The position numbers and the translations under genes were made by a program. Positions 1 through 9,546 of a stretch of DNA of 64,000 nucleotides are shown in pieces. Position 1 is the stretch's first letter. Every line of letters begins with the position of its first letter. Source of the DNA: Putridiphycobacter sp045107045 (lineage in GTDB: Bacteria > Bacteroidota > Bacteroidia > Flavobacteriales_D > Crocinitomicaceae); NCBI GenBank assembly GCA_045107045.1, contig JBGCFR010000010.1:48615-112614 (forward strand), read 5' to 3'. The notes under the pieces were generated by a model, which was given only the letters and a program-made list of their open reading frames with translations, was not told the DNA's origin and did no database searches.

Positions 1-968
1 TTTGTAGAACAGAGCACGAACTAGACGATTCTATTCGAAATAAGATTGCAAAGTTTTGCAATGTCAGTAACGATTCTGTAATTCAATCTATTGATGCGGC
101 CTCCATTTATGAAGTGCCATTGTTAATGTTAGAAGAAAAACTAGATTTAGTTGTAATGAACAAACTAAATCTCCCTGTTTTAGCCGAGCCAAGCTTAAAC
201 GAATGGCGAGCATTTTTGAACAGTGTTAATGAACCAAAACAGACTGTTAATATTGCATTAGTTGGCAAGTATATTGAGTTAAAAGATGCCTATAAATCTA
301 TTGTTGAAGCTTTCGGTCATGCAGGGGCGGCAAATGAATGTAAGGTAAACATAAACTGGATTCATTCTGAAGAATTGACTGATGAAAATGTAGCTAACAC
401 ATTAAAAGATTGCCAAGGCCTTTTAGTTGCACCTGGATTTGGTTCAAGAGGCATTGAAGGAAAAATAACAGCGATCAAACATGTCCGTGAAAACAATATT
501 CCGTTCTTAGGTATTTGTTTAGGCATGCAGTGTGCAGTAATAGAGTTTGCAAGAAATGTTTTAGGTTGGTCAGATTCGCATTCAGCTGAAATGAATGAAA
601 ATTCAACGCATAAAGTGATTGATTTAATGGCGGAACAAAAACACATTGTTGATATGGGTGGAACTATGCGTCTCGGCGCATACGACTGCTCAGTTGCGGA
701 CAATTCCAAACTACATAATTCGTACCAATCAAATGCCATTAGTGAGCGTCACCGTCACCGCTATGAATTCAATAACCAATATTTAAGCGACTTTGAAAAT
801 GCAGGAATGATTGCCACTGGTAAAAATCCTAAAACAGATTTAGTAGAAGTAGTTGAAATCCCTAATCACAAATGGTTTGTTGGCGTACAGTATCATCCTG
901 AATATAAAAGTACCGTGTTGAATCCCCATCCTTTATTTAAGGAGTTTGTAAAGGTGGCTTTGGGGTAA
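1..968 (+). CDS. pyrG: CTP synthase, C-terminal part (gene cut by left window edge)
   Basis: Makes CTP from UTP, ATP and glutamine in the cytoplasm. The reading frame is open from base 3, so the gene begins outside the window; the first visible residues (CRTEHELDDSIRNKIAKFCN) match the end of the synthetase domain. After a linker comes a class I glutamine amidotransferase domain with the oxyanion/nucleophile segment GICLGMQC, whose Cys forms the glutaminyl thioester, and the His-Glu pair in QYHPEYKS near the end. About 320 residues are visible of a usual 535-550. A GTG at 114 is internal and not a start. The gene ends 4 bp before a convergent gene. Confidence 0.97.
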   Translation, partial: CRTEHELDDSIRNKIAKFCNVSNDSVIQSIDAASIYEVPLLMLEEKLDLVVMNKLNLPVLAEPSLNEWRAFLNSVNEPKQTVNIALVGKYIELKDAYKSIVEAFGHAGAANECKVNINWIHSEELTDENVANTLKDCQGLLVAPGFGSRGIEGKITAIKHVRENNIPFLGICLGMQCAVIEFARNVLGWSDSHSAEMNENSTHKVIDLMAEQKHIVDMGGTMRLGAYDCSVADNSKLHNSYQSNAISERHRHRYEFNNQYLSDFENAGMIATGKNPKTDLVEVVEIPNHKWFVGVQYHPEYKSTVLNPHPLFKEFVKVALG

Positions 969-972
969 GCTA

Positions 973-3270
973 TTATTTTTGAATTATTATTTTTTCACTG
1001 GCTGAAATCTGATTATTTCTGAAATTGACTGTGTAGAATCCATTTGAGAGAAAACTTAAATCTAGCTCCATTACCACGCTTGTAATTGCATTAGAATAGA
1101 CCGCTTGTCCTATGTTATTATAAATAGTAACTGTACCACCTAAATTTCCTTCAAGATCTAATAACATGGTAAACTGCCCACTGCTTGGATTAGGAAATAA
1201 CTTGATTGTTTCAAAATCGTCACTTTGCTCATATAGGCAATTAAAATTCTCGAGATTATCCAAACCAAATTCATTGATTAAATGATTTTTCATAACACAG
1301 GGTCTGGTATTAAGAAAGTTTTCCAAATAATCACAATCACTCTGCCATTTATCATAACTTTTAGGTATTTGCCATCTTGTTATGTGATGAGATATCTCTG
1401 GGTCATACAATGACTTAAACTCATCAAATATACTAAGGGCAGAAATGGGTGCAAAGGAATTCTCAAGATGGTAGATATAACGAGAAACAAAATCCGTTTT
1501 AAACCCTTCATTCTTCATTAAACCATTATAGATAATAGCCAATTTTACATCCGACTCTTGAAGTTTGGTAAACGGATTTAGATTAACATCTCCAATAGCT
1601 GCATCAAGGTCATATAATAACCATCTCCATCTAGTATCTCCTTTCTGTTTACTCCACAGTTTGACATTATTACCCGGCCAATCGCGGTTGCCAAAATAAG
1701 TCTCCACAATCATATAATCCATGAAATTTTTAATGTCCAGAAACTTTTCTATTTCGTTATAGTTAGCTTTAATTGTCAAATCGTGATTTGCAATAAAATC
1801 TAACAAATCAAGATAACTATCTCCACTACCCACTTCAACTGCACCATTACCGTTTACAACATTAATGCTGTCCTGATCTACATTATGTATATTTTCAAAG
1901 TAATATTTATCTTGTCTTTCGCGTAAGTTATGGATTCCCCAATACTCCCCATTAATAAACAAATGAGAAGGTTTAGACATTTGAACATCTAGGTCAATTG
2001 AAGAATTTCCAACTAAAGTGTGAATATAATCGTCTTGGAAAAGGGTGTTCCTCTGCCACCAAGAGGTAAAGGAGGATCTCATTATGATTCGCTTGTGTTC
2101 ACCGTAATCCCTATTATCAAATATAGACTTCTTTAAACTTGACCGTCCATATTCATCTCGGAAATATAATCGCATTGATTTTTGTGGTGCGCTTCTTGAT
2201 TTTTGCCCTGAAATTCGAAGGCCTACATTTTCCGAAAAATCAAGCTCACCAGCTTTATTGAACCATTCTAGGTTGCCTATTTTCTCCCAAGCATCTCCCC
2301 TCTTAAAATAGTTTCCTGTCCATCCTGCATTGTCTTCATCCAAATACTTTCCTGGCACATAAATACCTTTATCATAATCAAATAAAGATAAACTATCTAT
2401 GGTAATTGACAGTACCGGAAAAGTATAATCATGTTTCTCGGCAAAGTAGGTTTGACTATATATTAGACTGGTCATTTCACCGTTTTTGAAAGCAACAGCT
2501 TTTATCACAACAGCTTTTCGAACGTTTGTTTGCGGTATTTGAAAACCTGATATTTTATTGGGCCAGATATCAGGATCAAAAGCGAGATGTGTAGTTGGGA
2601 TTATTGAAAGGTTATTCTGTAGTGGCTTGGAAATTGGAATGGCTTGGACATATAATTTAGAATTCAGACTCGGAATAGAGCCGTCAGTAGTATAGTAAAC
2701 ACTATCGGCACATGTCATTTCTAAGGAAAATGATTCTGCATAAAAGCCGGAAGGTTTAGAAAAATTAATCACTTTTAAAAGTTGTTCACTGTTATTTGAA
2801 AGGCCAGGTGTTGGATTTGAAATAATTCCAAAATTAGCAGTCCCATCATCCACTCTACCATAAGTTTGATTTGACTTAAGTGAAGGTAAATTTAAATTGT
2901 CCAAAATTGTCCCAGATGCATTTGACAAAATGATACGTTCGCCCGAACTACTAATTTTAAAATTACTATGCAATTGACTACTACTAACTCTATCTTTTCC
3001 CGACGCAAATACTAATAAAAAGTCGTTCGGATTAACTGTGACTGAAGGAAAAGTCCATTTTTGAGTTTCGTCTAGTTCATCACTTAAGTAGTAACCCTCT
3101 AAATCAATAGCTGAATTAGAATTATTATATAACTCTATCCAATCCACAAAATCACCATCCTCATCAAAAATAGATGTAGAATTTGAACTCATCACCTCAT
3201 TTATAACCAAATTTTGCGAAAAAACACAAACTGATAATTGAGTAAAAATGATAAGAGTAAGTAATCTCAT
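973..3270 (-). CDS. Secreted CotH-kinase-like protein with lamin-tail domain and T9SS type A signal
   Basis: 765-residue exported protein. After a short signal peptide (cleavage near VCVFSQ) there is a lamin-tail domain at about 20-115 (begins LVINEVMSSNS, contains VDWIELYN), a chitobiase-like segment near 170-195 (YYTTDGSIPS), a CotH domain at about 290-590 with HLFINGEYWGIHNLRERQD and the acidic LLYDLDAAIG, and a T9SS C-terminal domain beginning LFPNPSSGQF. CotH proteins of spore formers are protein kinases; in Bacteroidota this architecture is common, is secreted, and its activity is untested. It is monocistronic and divergent from the next gene. Domain calls are firm; the substrate is unknown. 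Confidence 0.9.
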   Translation of the reverse strand: MRLLTLIIFTQLSVCVFSQNLVINEVMSSNSTSIFDEDGDFVDWIELYNNSNSAIDLEGYYLSDELDETQKWTFPSVTVNPNDFLLVFASGKDRVSSSQLHSNFKISSSGERIILSNASGTILDNLNLPSLKSNQTYGRVDDGTANFGIISNPTPGLSNNSEQLLKVINFSKPSGFYAESFSLEMTCADSVYYTTDGSIPSLNSKLYVQAIPISKPLQNNLSIIPTTHLAFDPDIWPNKISGFQIPQTNVRKAVVIKAVAFKNGEMTSLIYSQTYFAEKHDYTFPVLSITIDSLSLFDYDKGIYVPGKYLDEDNAGWTGNYFKRGDAWEKIGNLEWFNKAGELDFSENVGLRISGQKSRSAPQKSMRLYFRDEYGRSSLKKSIFDNRDYGEHKRIIMRSSFTSWWQRNTLFQDDYIHTLVGNSSIDLDVQMSKPSHLFINGEYWGIHNLRERQDKYYFENIHNVDQDSINVVNGNGAVEVGSGDSYLDLLDFIANHDLTIKANYNEIEKFLDIKNFMDYMIVETYFGNRDWPGNNVKLWSKQKGDTRWRWLLYDLDAAIGDVNLNPFTKLQESDVKLAIIYNGLMKNEGFKTDFVSRYIYHLENSFAPISALSIFDEFKSLYDPEISHHITRWQIPKSYDKWQSDCDYLENFLNTRPCVMKNHLINEFGLDNLENFNCLYEQSDDFETIKLFPNPSSGQFTMLLDLEGNLGGTVTIYNNIGQAVYSNAITSVVMELDLSFLSNGFYTVNFRNNQISASEKIIIQK

Positions 3271-3408
3271 TTCTTGTTTTAAAGCTTCAGTAAAAGTAAC
3301 GAATAAAACAACAATTTAGTTTGATGAAAATTTGAAATAGAATACTTTTTTCAAATTCTATTAAACCTTTTGTAATATATTTAGTCTAAAAAGAAAACTC
3401 AATCTAAT

Positions 3409-4716
3409 ATGAAGTCATTTTTTTCTATTTATTTGTTCTTTAGTTTATCTGTTGTTTTGAATGCTCAGAATTTATATTTCCCTCCAATAAGTGGAAATAC
3501 TTGGGATACTCTATCCTTTTCAGAATTAGGTTGGTGTGATGACCAATTGCCTCAACTCTACAGTTTTCTAGACAATTCAAACACCAAGGCTTTTATTGTT
3601 TTGAAAGATGGTAAAATAGTCATTGAAAAGTACTTTGATAGCTTTACACAAGATAGTTTATGGTACTGGGCCTCTGCAGGTAAAACCCTTACTGCTTTTA
3701 TGGTTGGTAAAGCGCAAGAAGAAGGTTATTTATCTATTTCTGACACTACCGCTAACTACTTAGGAGCAGGCTGGACAAGTTTAACGACTCAGCAAGAAGA
3801 AAAGATCAGTATTAAACATCAATTATCAATGACAAGTGGACTTGATGACGGTGTTCCAGATGTCCACTGTACACTCCCAAGCTGTTTGCAGTATTTAGCA
3901 GATCCTGGCACAAGATGGTCCTATCACAATGCACCATACACATTGCTACAAGATGTTGTTGAGACTGCTACTGGGTCAAACTTCAATGTTTATCTGAATT
4001 CCAAATTAAAAGTACCTACCGGTATGGATGGCCTATTCGTACCTATAAACTACCAAAGCGTCTATTTTTCGAAACCAAGAAGTATGGCTCGTTTTGGCTT
4101 ACTGATGCTGAATAATGGAAATTGGGATGGTAATCAGGTAATGACTGATGTAAACTATTTAAATGAGATGATAACACCATCACAAAATTTAAACAATTCA
4201 TACGGCTACTTATGGTGGTTAAATGGGCAATCGTCCTTCATGTTACCTTCATTGCAGTTCGTTTTTCCTGGATTAACTATTCCGAATGCCCCTTCAGATG
4301 TCTATGCAGGCATTGGAAAAAACGGTCAAATTTTAAATATTTCACCAAGTCGCAATCTAGTGGTGGTTAGAATGGGTAATTCACCAGACAATAGTTCTGT
4401 GCCGAATTTATACAATGATACAATTTGGCAAAAACTCAATCCAGTAATTTGCAGTACCAGTTCTATTACAGCAAAAGTCAATAATCTTGAAATACTCACA
4501 TACCCTAATCCTTCAACTGGTTCAATTAATATTAAAGGTCTTGATGAAAAAGCAACATTGCAATTATATAGTATTGACGGTCGTTTAGTATGGCGGAAGT
4601 TTCTATCTGGAGAAACTAAACAACTTCATATTCCTGATAGAATTCCAAAAGGCATTTATATCATGGAAATTTCAACAGGGGTGCATTCCTTAAGTAAAAA
4701 AATAATCTTGGAATAG
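3409..4716 (+). CDS. Secreted serine hydrolase (beta-lactamase/DD-peptidase fold) with T9SS type A signal
   Basis: 435 residues. A signal peptide ends near VVLNAQ. The class C beta-lactamase-like domain spans about 30-340: the SxxK catalytic tetrad is SAGK in YWASAGKTLT, and the Tyr motif is YHN in WSYHNAPYTLL. The last about 75 residues form a T9SS sorting domain (TYPNPSTGSI, ending SLSKKIILE), so the enzyme is secreted or surface-bound. Natural substrates of this fold are peptides or esters, and resistance to beta-lactams cannot be inferred. It is divergent from the CotH-like gene, and the 138 bp between them must hold both promoters. Confidence 0.9.
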   Translation: MKSFFSIYLFFSLSVVLNAQNLYFPPISGNTWDTLSFSELGWCDDQLPQLYSFLDNSNTKAFIVLKDGKIVIEKYFDSFTQDSLWYWASAGKTLTAFMVGKAQEEGYLSISDTTANYLGAGWTSLTTQQEEKISIKHQLSMTSGLDDGVPDVHCTLPSCLQYLADPGTRWSYHNAPYTLLQDVVETATGSNFNVYLNSKLKVPTGMDGLFVPINYQSVYFSKPRSMARFGLLMLNNGNWDGNQVMTDVNYLNEMITPSQNLNNSYGYLWWLNGQSSFMLPSLQFVFPGLTIPNAPSDVYAGIGKNGQILNISPSRNLVVVRMGNSPDNSSVPNLYNDTIWQKLNPVICSTSSITAKVNNLEILTYPNPSTGSINIKGLDEKATLQLYSIDGRLVWRKFLSGETKQLHIPDRIPKGIYIMEISTGVHSLSKKIILE

Positions 4717-4873
4717 CTCAATTATAGTCTTTTGGAATCGTATTTCATTAATGCATTTTGCTTTTTTACTTCCACTTGGTTTTATTTGCAAAAAACTCTC
4801 TGTACAAATGTAAATTAGTGTAAAATGACTTTAATTCACTAAAACTATCTACTTTTTGACTTAGATTTACAGT

Positions 4874-5719
4874 ATGGTCAATAAAGTACTTCTCTTCGTC
4901 CTTTTTTCTTTCATTCCCATCAGTAGTGCTTTATGTCAACTAGATAAACCAAATCCTGACGTTAATGCTGTTATGCGATTAATTGGACATGAAATTTTGA
5001 AGCAATCTGGTGATAGTTCTTCTCAAATTTTACCGATTGAAAAAGTGGTTGATCGGTATAAAATAAGTTTTGCTGACACGTTCAGTTTTCAACCAGAAGA
5101 CCTAGTTCAAACAATCAACCAGATTGTTAAGAAAACCAACATTTCGAAAAGTTATAGCATAGAAATAGAACGTTGTGAAAACAATGAAATTGTTTATGCT
5201 TATAAAATGGGGCATGAGAATCAAACTGATATTATTCCATGTAGAGGAAGGAAACAACCTGCAGGCTGTTATAGTGTTTTTTTTACCATTTTAGATAGTG
5301 ACTATTTGAATTCAAAACAATCATTTGGCACCACTACCCTAATTTTATTTGCTTTACTGACAATTCTATTCACTTTTATTCTTTTTAGAAGACAAAGAAA
5401 GAGGGCTAAAGAAATATCAAGCACTATTTCAATTGGGCAATTTCAATTTGACAAAATAAATTTAGCGCTCTATTTAAGGAAAAATATAATTGAACTTTCT
5501 GGTAAAGAGTCAGATCTTTTATACCTGCTCTACTCTAATGTTAACAAAACAGTGACCCGTGAAATAATTCTAAAAGAAGTTTGGGGTGACGAGGGCGATT
5601 ATATTGGGCGTACTCTTGATGTTTTTATATCTAAATTAAGAAAAAAATTGGCTGACGATCCTCAAGTTAAAATTATTAATATTCGTGGGGTTGGTTATAA
5701 ATTTATAGTTAATGATTGA
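4874..5719 (+). CDS. Membrane-anchored winged-helix transcription regulator, sensor domain outside
   Basis: 281 residues. An N-terminal signal sequence (cleavage near SALCQ) is followed by about 130 residues predicted outside the membrane with four Cys (RCENNE, IPCRGRKQPAGCY), then one membrane helix at about 155-173 (TLILFALLTILFTFILF), a basic stop-transfer segment RRQRKRAKE, and a C-terminal OmpR/PhoB-type winged helix (LSGKESDLLYLL, recognition helix TLDVFISKLRKKL, wing IINIRGVGYKF). Family knowledge: such proteins act as one-component regulators. Topology is opposite to ToxR/CadC, where the DNA-binding domain is N-terminal. The target is unknown. The stop codon directly abuts the convergent peroxiredoxin-like gene. 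Confidence 0.87.
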   Translation: MVNKVLLFVLFSFIPISSALCQLDKPNPDVNAVMRLIGHEILKQSGDSSSQILPIEKVVDRYKISFADTFSFQPEDLVQTINQIVKKTNISKSYSIEIERCENNEIVYAYKMGHENQTDIIPCRGRKQPAGCYSVFFTILDSDYLNSKQSFGTTTLILFALLTILFTFILFRRQRKRAKEISSTISIGQFQFDKINLALYLRKNIIELSGKESDLLYLLYSNVNKTVTREIILKEVWGDEGDYIGRTLDVFISKLRKKLADDPQVKIINIRGVGYKFIVND

Positions 5720-6496
5720 TTACATCTTTTCCAGTACATTAATAATATCTGAAGGCTCAGCTCTATTTCTATAATCAGGATCAAGGAAAGCATATTTTAT
5801 GATTTTGTCTGTTCCAACTATATAGGTAGCTGCCAAGGGTAACTCATTATCGTTATTCCCATTATACTGGCTTAAACCAAACCCGTTTTCATACAAATCA
5901 CCTACATCATCAGTGAGCGTAAATACAACTTTATATTGCCTAGCAACTTGATTATTAAGGTCAGATAATACTTGAAAGTCAAGATCATTTTTCTCGGAAG
6001 TTGAAATTGAACTATCAGGCAATTCAGGGGTCAAAGCCAATAAATTTGCACCCAACTCTTTAAACAAAGGCAAGTTTTCTTGCATTGCATGTAATGTCAT
6101 ATTACAATAGGGACACCATCCACCTCTATACCACATTAAAATAACAGGTCCTTTTTCTAATTCTGAATATAAGTTAACAGTTTTGCCTAATGCATTCGTA
6201 AGGGAAAAGTCTGGAGCTTGATCACCTATTTGCATGGCTGATTCAACTATTTTATTATCAATTACAAACTGAATTCCGGCTGCATATTTCTCTTTTTTAT
6301 CTTCTGACGCTGTTGCCTCAAATTTTGCTTTTTTCGCGTCCAGTTTATTCTTTAAGGGGTTAACTTTATTAATACTTTCCTCAGTCTCAATAGCACTTAC
6401 CACAGTAGATTCTTCTATATTATCTTGTTCAATCTCCTCACCACAACTCATAAACAGCATAACTGAAGCACTCATTATCAATTTATTTAATCTCAT
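5720..6496 (-). CDS. Peroxiredoxin-like lipoprotein (AhpC/TSA, thioredoxin fold)
   Basis: 258 residues. The lipobox is LFMSC in the first 20 residues, so the protein is anchored to a membrane. Residues about 75-250 are an AhpC/TSA thioredoxin-fold domain (IGDQAPDFSLTNALGKTV) with an active-site GGWCPYC: a resolving-type CxxC as in peroxiredoxin-like proteins. It probably reduces peroxides or thiols in the periplasm. A Lys/Glu-rich linker separates lipid anchor and domain. It is a single gene, convergent with the winged-helix regulator with zero bases between stops. Confidence 0.87.
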   Translation of the reverse strand: MRLNKLIMSASVMLFMSCGEEIEQDNIEESTVVSAIETEESINKVNPLKNKLDAKKAKFEATASEDKKEKYAAGIQFVIDNKIVESAMQIGDQAPDFSLTNALGKTVNLYSELEKGPVILMWYRGGWCPYCNMTLHAMQENLPLFKELGANLLALTPELPDSSISTSEKNDLDFQVLSDLNNQVARQYKVVFTLTDDVGDLYENGFGLSQYNGNNDNELPLAATYIVGTDKIIKYAFLDPDYRNRAEPSDIINVLEKM

Positions 6497-6518
6497 TTAT
6501 TTTATAGATGCTCTATAA

Positions 6519-9089
6519 TTAATACCTAACAAACTTCCCAGACGCACCATTCAGTTTATAGATATAGGTGCCGGTACTTAAGTCTTTTAAATTAATTATC
6601 TCACCGCCTTTTTCAGTGAGATAATGTTCCATCATTAACTGTCCAGCTAAATCATATATTCTCAAACTACCAGCCTTCTCATATTGTATTGAGATAAAAT
6701 TGGACGAAGGGTTTGGAAAAACAGATACTTGGTTTACCGTTTGTTCATGCACTGTCACCGGTAATGGAAAATCAAAATCTAATCCGCTAATATCATAACT
6801 ATACATAGATCGAGAATAAGTACCACAAATCAACTTATTATTCTCAAAATCAATTTTTAATTCTCTTGCTGTAATTGCAGGAAGGTCAATTCCAACATAA
6901 TCCCAATTCACTCCCCCATTCGCAGTAAAATATACTCCACCATCTACAGCAACAAAAATATTATTATCTAAGGTTTCAGGTGCCAAACAAATGTCATTAA
7001 CACCAACATCTGGTAAATCTCCGGAAATATCGACCCAATTTTGACCTAAATCAGTTGTTTTATAAATATAGGAGCTATTATCGTTTAAAGTATAGCCAGA
7101 GTAGGAAACATAAAAATTTTGACTATGAACTGAAGATTGTATTCCAGTCACATACCTGTCCGGTAAATTACTAGCTGTTACATTAGTAAAGCTCCATATC
7201 CCGCTGTTTCTTTCTCCCTTCCACACCAAGCCATCAGACGTCCCAACCATCATTAGGTTAGAATTGTATTCGGATTGTTCAATTTCAGTGATAGTATGTC
7301 GACTATCTGACCCAATAGAAGTGCCTAAGGCCACCTTTGTTAGATCGCCACTAATAGCTTGATAAGATCCATAAGGCGCAAATTCCATTAAACTTACTTT
7401 TGAGGTTCCAACAAATAATTCAGCATCATCTTCATTCACAGTATAAGGCGTATCCCAATTTGTTCTATCATCAGTCAAATCAGGAGAAACATCATAGCTA
7501 CCTTGAAAGGCATCAAGATATGTAATATTTCCTCGCTGAGTTTCAACATACATTGCACCAGGGTCCAATTCCATATAGGTCATTCTAAAACCATCTCCTC
7601 CATAAATTCTTTCCCAATCATTTGGTAACAAAGCACTACCCGACATGGTTCCATTATCCTGAGCACCGCCTCCGTAAATCCCAAAATTTATCGGGTCAAT
7701 ATCAATATGATAAAACTGAGTGACTGGAATATTTTCTATATCTGTCCAAGTATTACCATTATCAATTGTTTTATATAAACCACCATCTGTGGCAATTATA
7801 TAAGAAGTAGCATCTAAAAATAAAACATCATGTTTATCAGCATGAACTTCATAAGTCCACCATGTTGGTACGTTTTGAGACCATGACACCCCCCCATTAG
7901 TAGTTTGAAACATATCAACTCCTGGTATGATTATATGATCACTATTATAAGGGTTTACATATACCTCTCCAAAATACCAGCCAAACCCCTTATGAACGTC
8001 AATATCTACACCGTTTTGAATTACATTTAACGGCGCCCAATTCAAGCCACTATCAGTGGACCTATACACATCTTTTAATTCTTGTGTACTACCTGAAACG
8101 TAAATGGCATAAACTGTATCTGGATTAGACGCTGCAATAGCCAAACCAACTCGAGATTCTTCAGTATTTGGTAATCCATTTGTGAGTTGTGCCCAATTGT
8201 TTCCACCATCAGTTGTTTTATACACATCAGATTCTGGTCCCTTAATAACTGATTTGTATGGCAAATTAATTCTATTATATCCACTTGCATATAATACGTC
8301 TGGATCAGAAGGATCCATTACTAAATCCATTACACCTGAAGAATCGCTTAAAAACAAAACATTATTCCAAGTTAATCCCCCATCTATTGTTTTATAAACG
8401 CCACGTTCGTTCGTTTTTTCATAAGTGTTACCTAGTGTGGCCGCAAAAATGATATCTGGGTTGGTCGGATGCAATACAACTTCTGTTACAATACCTGTTT
8501 GCTCCAAACCAATTTGAGACCACGTTGTACCAGCATCTCCACTTCTGTAAATACCATTCCCTAATTTCGATCCTCCTCCAAAGTTTTTATCTCCTGTACC
8601 AACGTATAAAATATTGTCGTTTGTTTCATCAATAGCCATACAACCAATGGCAAGATATGCTAGATCATCAAAAATTGGTAACCAACTTTGTCCATTATTT
8701 ACAGTTTTAAACAAACCGCCATTTACCGCTCCAGCATACAAGGTACTGCTGCTATTTGAAGGGCTTTGTTGAATGACATTAAACCGACCTCCAATATTAC
8801 CTGGTCCTTCCTGAATCCAGGGCAGAGTTAAATCTGCATCTCTAGACTGTGCGTTATCATGAGCAGATTGTTTAACTTCTTCCATCTTTGCTAAAAAAAG
8901 TGTTTCATCAAACCCATCAGGATAAGAACGTATCTCATGCCACAAGTCGTTTGGAATTGGAGATTTGACCTCTTCCTTCTCTCTGTTCTCAGTTAACAAA
9001 ATAGGATTTGTACCTTGATTAAAAAAATAAGATCCAGCTATAAGAGCTAATGTTATTGAAGTCAATGTAAGACCAATTCGTTTTTTCAT
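6519..9089 (-). CDS. Secreted Asp-box (BNR) beta-propeller protein with T9SS type A signal
   Basis: 856 residues. The N-terminus MKKRIGLTLTSITLALIAGS is an export signal. From about 90 to 760 there are at least nine Asp-box motifs, for example TIDGGLTWNN, TTDGGNNWAQ, STDSGLNWAP, TTNGGVSWSQ, TIDNGNTWTD and TTDLGQNWVD, marking blades of a sialidase/Vps10-like propeller. The last about 75 residues (VFPNPSSNFISI to GKFVRY) are a T9SS sorting domain. No sialidase Arg triad can be assigned, so this is more likely a binding or adhesive propeller than a glycosidase. It is a single gene, 22 bp downstream of the start of the peroxiredoxin-like gene on the same strand. Confidence 0.88.
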   Translation of the reverse strand: MKKRIGLTLTSITLALIAGSYFFNQGTNPILLTENREKEEVKSPIPNDLWHEIRSYPDGFDETLFLAKMEEVKQSAHDNAQSRDADLTLPWIQEGPGNIGGRFNVIQQSPSNSSSTLYAGAVNGGLFKTVNNGQSWLPIFDDLAYLAIGCMAIDETNDNILYVGTGDKNFGGGSKLGNGIYRSGDAGTTWSQIGLEQTGIVTEVVLHPTNPDIIFAATLGNTYEKTNERGVYKTIDGGLTWNNVLFLSDSSGVMDLVMDPSDPDVLYASGYNRINLPYKSVIKGPESDVYKTTDGGNNWAQLTNGLPNTEESRVGLAIAASNPDTVYAIYVSGSTQELKDVYRSTDSGLNWAPLNVIQNGVDIDVHKGFGWYFGEVYVNPYNSDHIIIPGVDMFQTTNGGVSWSQNVPTWWTYEVHADKHDVLFLDATSYIIATDGGLYKTIDNGNTWTDIENIPVTQFYHIDIDPINFGIYGGGAQDNGTMSGSALLPNDWERIYGGDGFRMTYMELDPGAMYVETQRGNITYLDAFQGSYDVSPDLTDDRTNWDTPYTVNEDDAELFVGTSKVSLMEFAPYGSYQAISGDLTKVALGTSIGSDSRHTITEIEQSEYNSNLMMVGTSDGLVWKGERNSGIWSFTNVTASNLPDRYVTGIQSSVHSQNFYVSYSGYTLNDNSSYIYKTTDLGQNWVDISGDLPDVGVNDICLAPETLDNNIFVAVDGGVYFTANGGVNWDYVGIDLPAITARELKIDFENNKLICGTYSRSMYSYDISGLDFDFPLPVTVHEQTVNQVSVFPNPSSNFISIQYEKAGSLRIYDLAGQLMMEHYLTEKGGEIINLKDLSTGTYIYKLNGASGKFVRY

Positions 9090-9201
9090 ACTACCTATTT
9101 TGAATAGGTTATAATATTACAACAATTTTAAATGGCTTCCAAATCGGAAATAGTTAACTGACAGAAATATTGAGTGATTGAGTAATATCCTCACTTTTTA
9201 A

Positions 9202-9546
9202 TTAATTTTTTCGTTTTTGATCAATTAACCAAGTGGCGTTAATCACAAGCATAGAATCGACTGAAACTCCATCGGTAATTGCGATTTTCTTTACATTATC
9301 ATACCATTTATTAGTCTTTTTTATTCGACTAACTACATCTTCTACACCTATTTCTTTTGTCACTTGACAAATAAAAATTGTATCTATTGGTGAGTTGGAT
9401 AATGACCATGTAGGTTTATGTAAAAATGAATTATACATGCTCGCAAGCTGCTTACCTGAAAAAAAAGTAAAACAATTCGATTCCTCTGTAATAAAGCTAA
9501 TCTTCTCAAATTTAATAGCCTGCTCAAACCAAAATCTCATCACCAT
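9202..9546 (-). CDS. Conserved-looking small protein translated with rnz, function unknown
   Basis: About 114 residues starting MVMRFWFEQAIKF. The start overlaps the 3' end of rnz (rnz stop at 9524), typical of translational coupling; a longer reading to 9600 exists, but it would begin deep within rnz and its extra residues look unstructured. An ATG two codons later (9540) is equally possible. No signal peptide and no recognised motif; the body is mixed alpha/beta and ends in basic residues (WLIDQKRKN). Function unknown; the overlap suggests expression together with rnz. Confidence 0.6.
   Translation of the reverse strand: MVMRFWFEQAIKFEKISFITEESNCFTFFSGKQLASMYNSFLHKPTWSLSNSPIDTIFICQVTKEIGVEDVVSRIKKTNKWYDNVKKIAITDGVSVDSMLVINATWLIDQKRKN

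Noticed and set aside
362..739. Long minus-strand frame within pyrG
   Set aside because: Antisense shadow of a clearly coding CTP synthase region.
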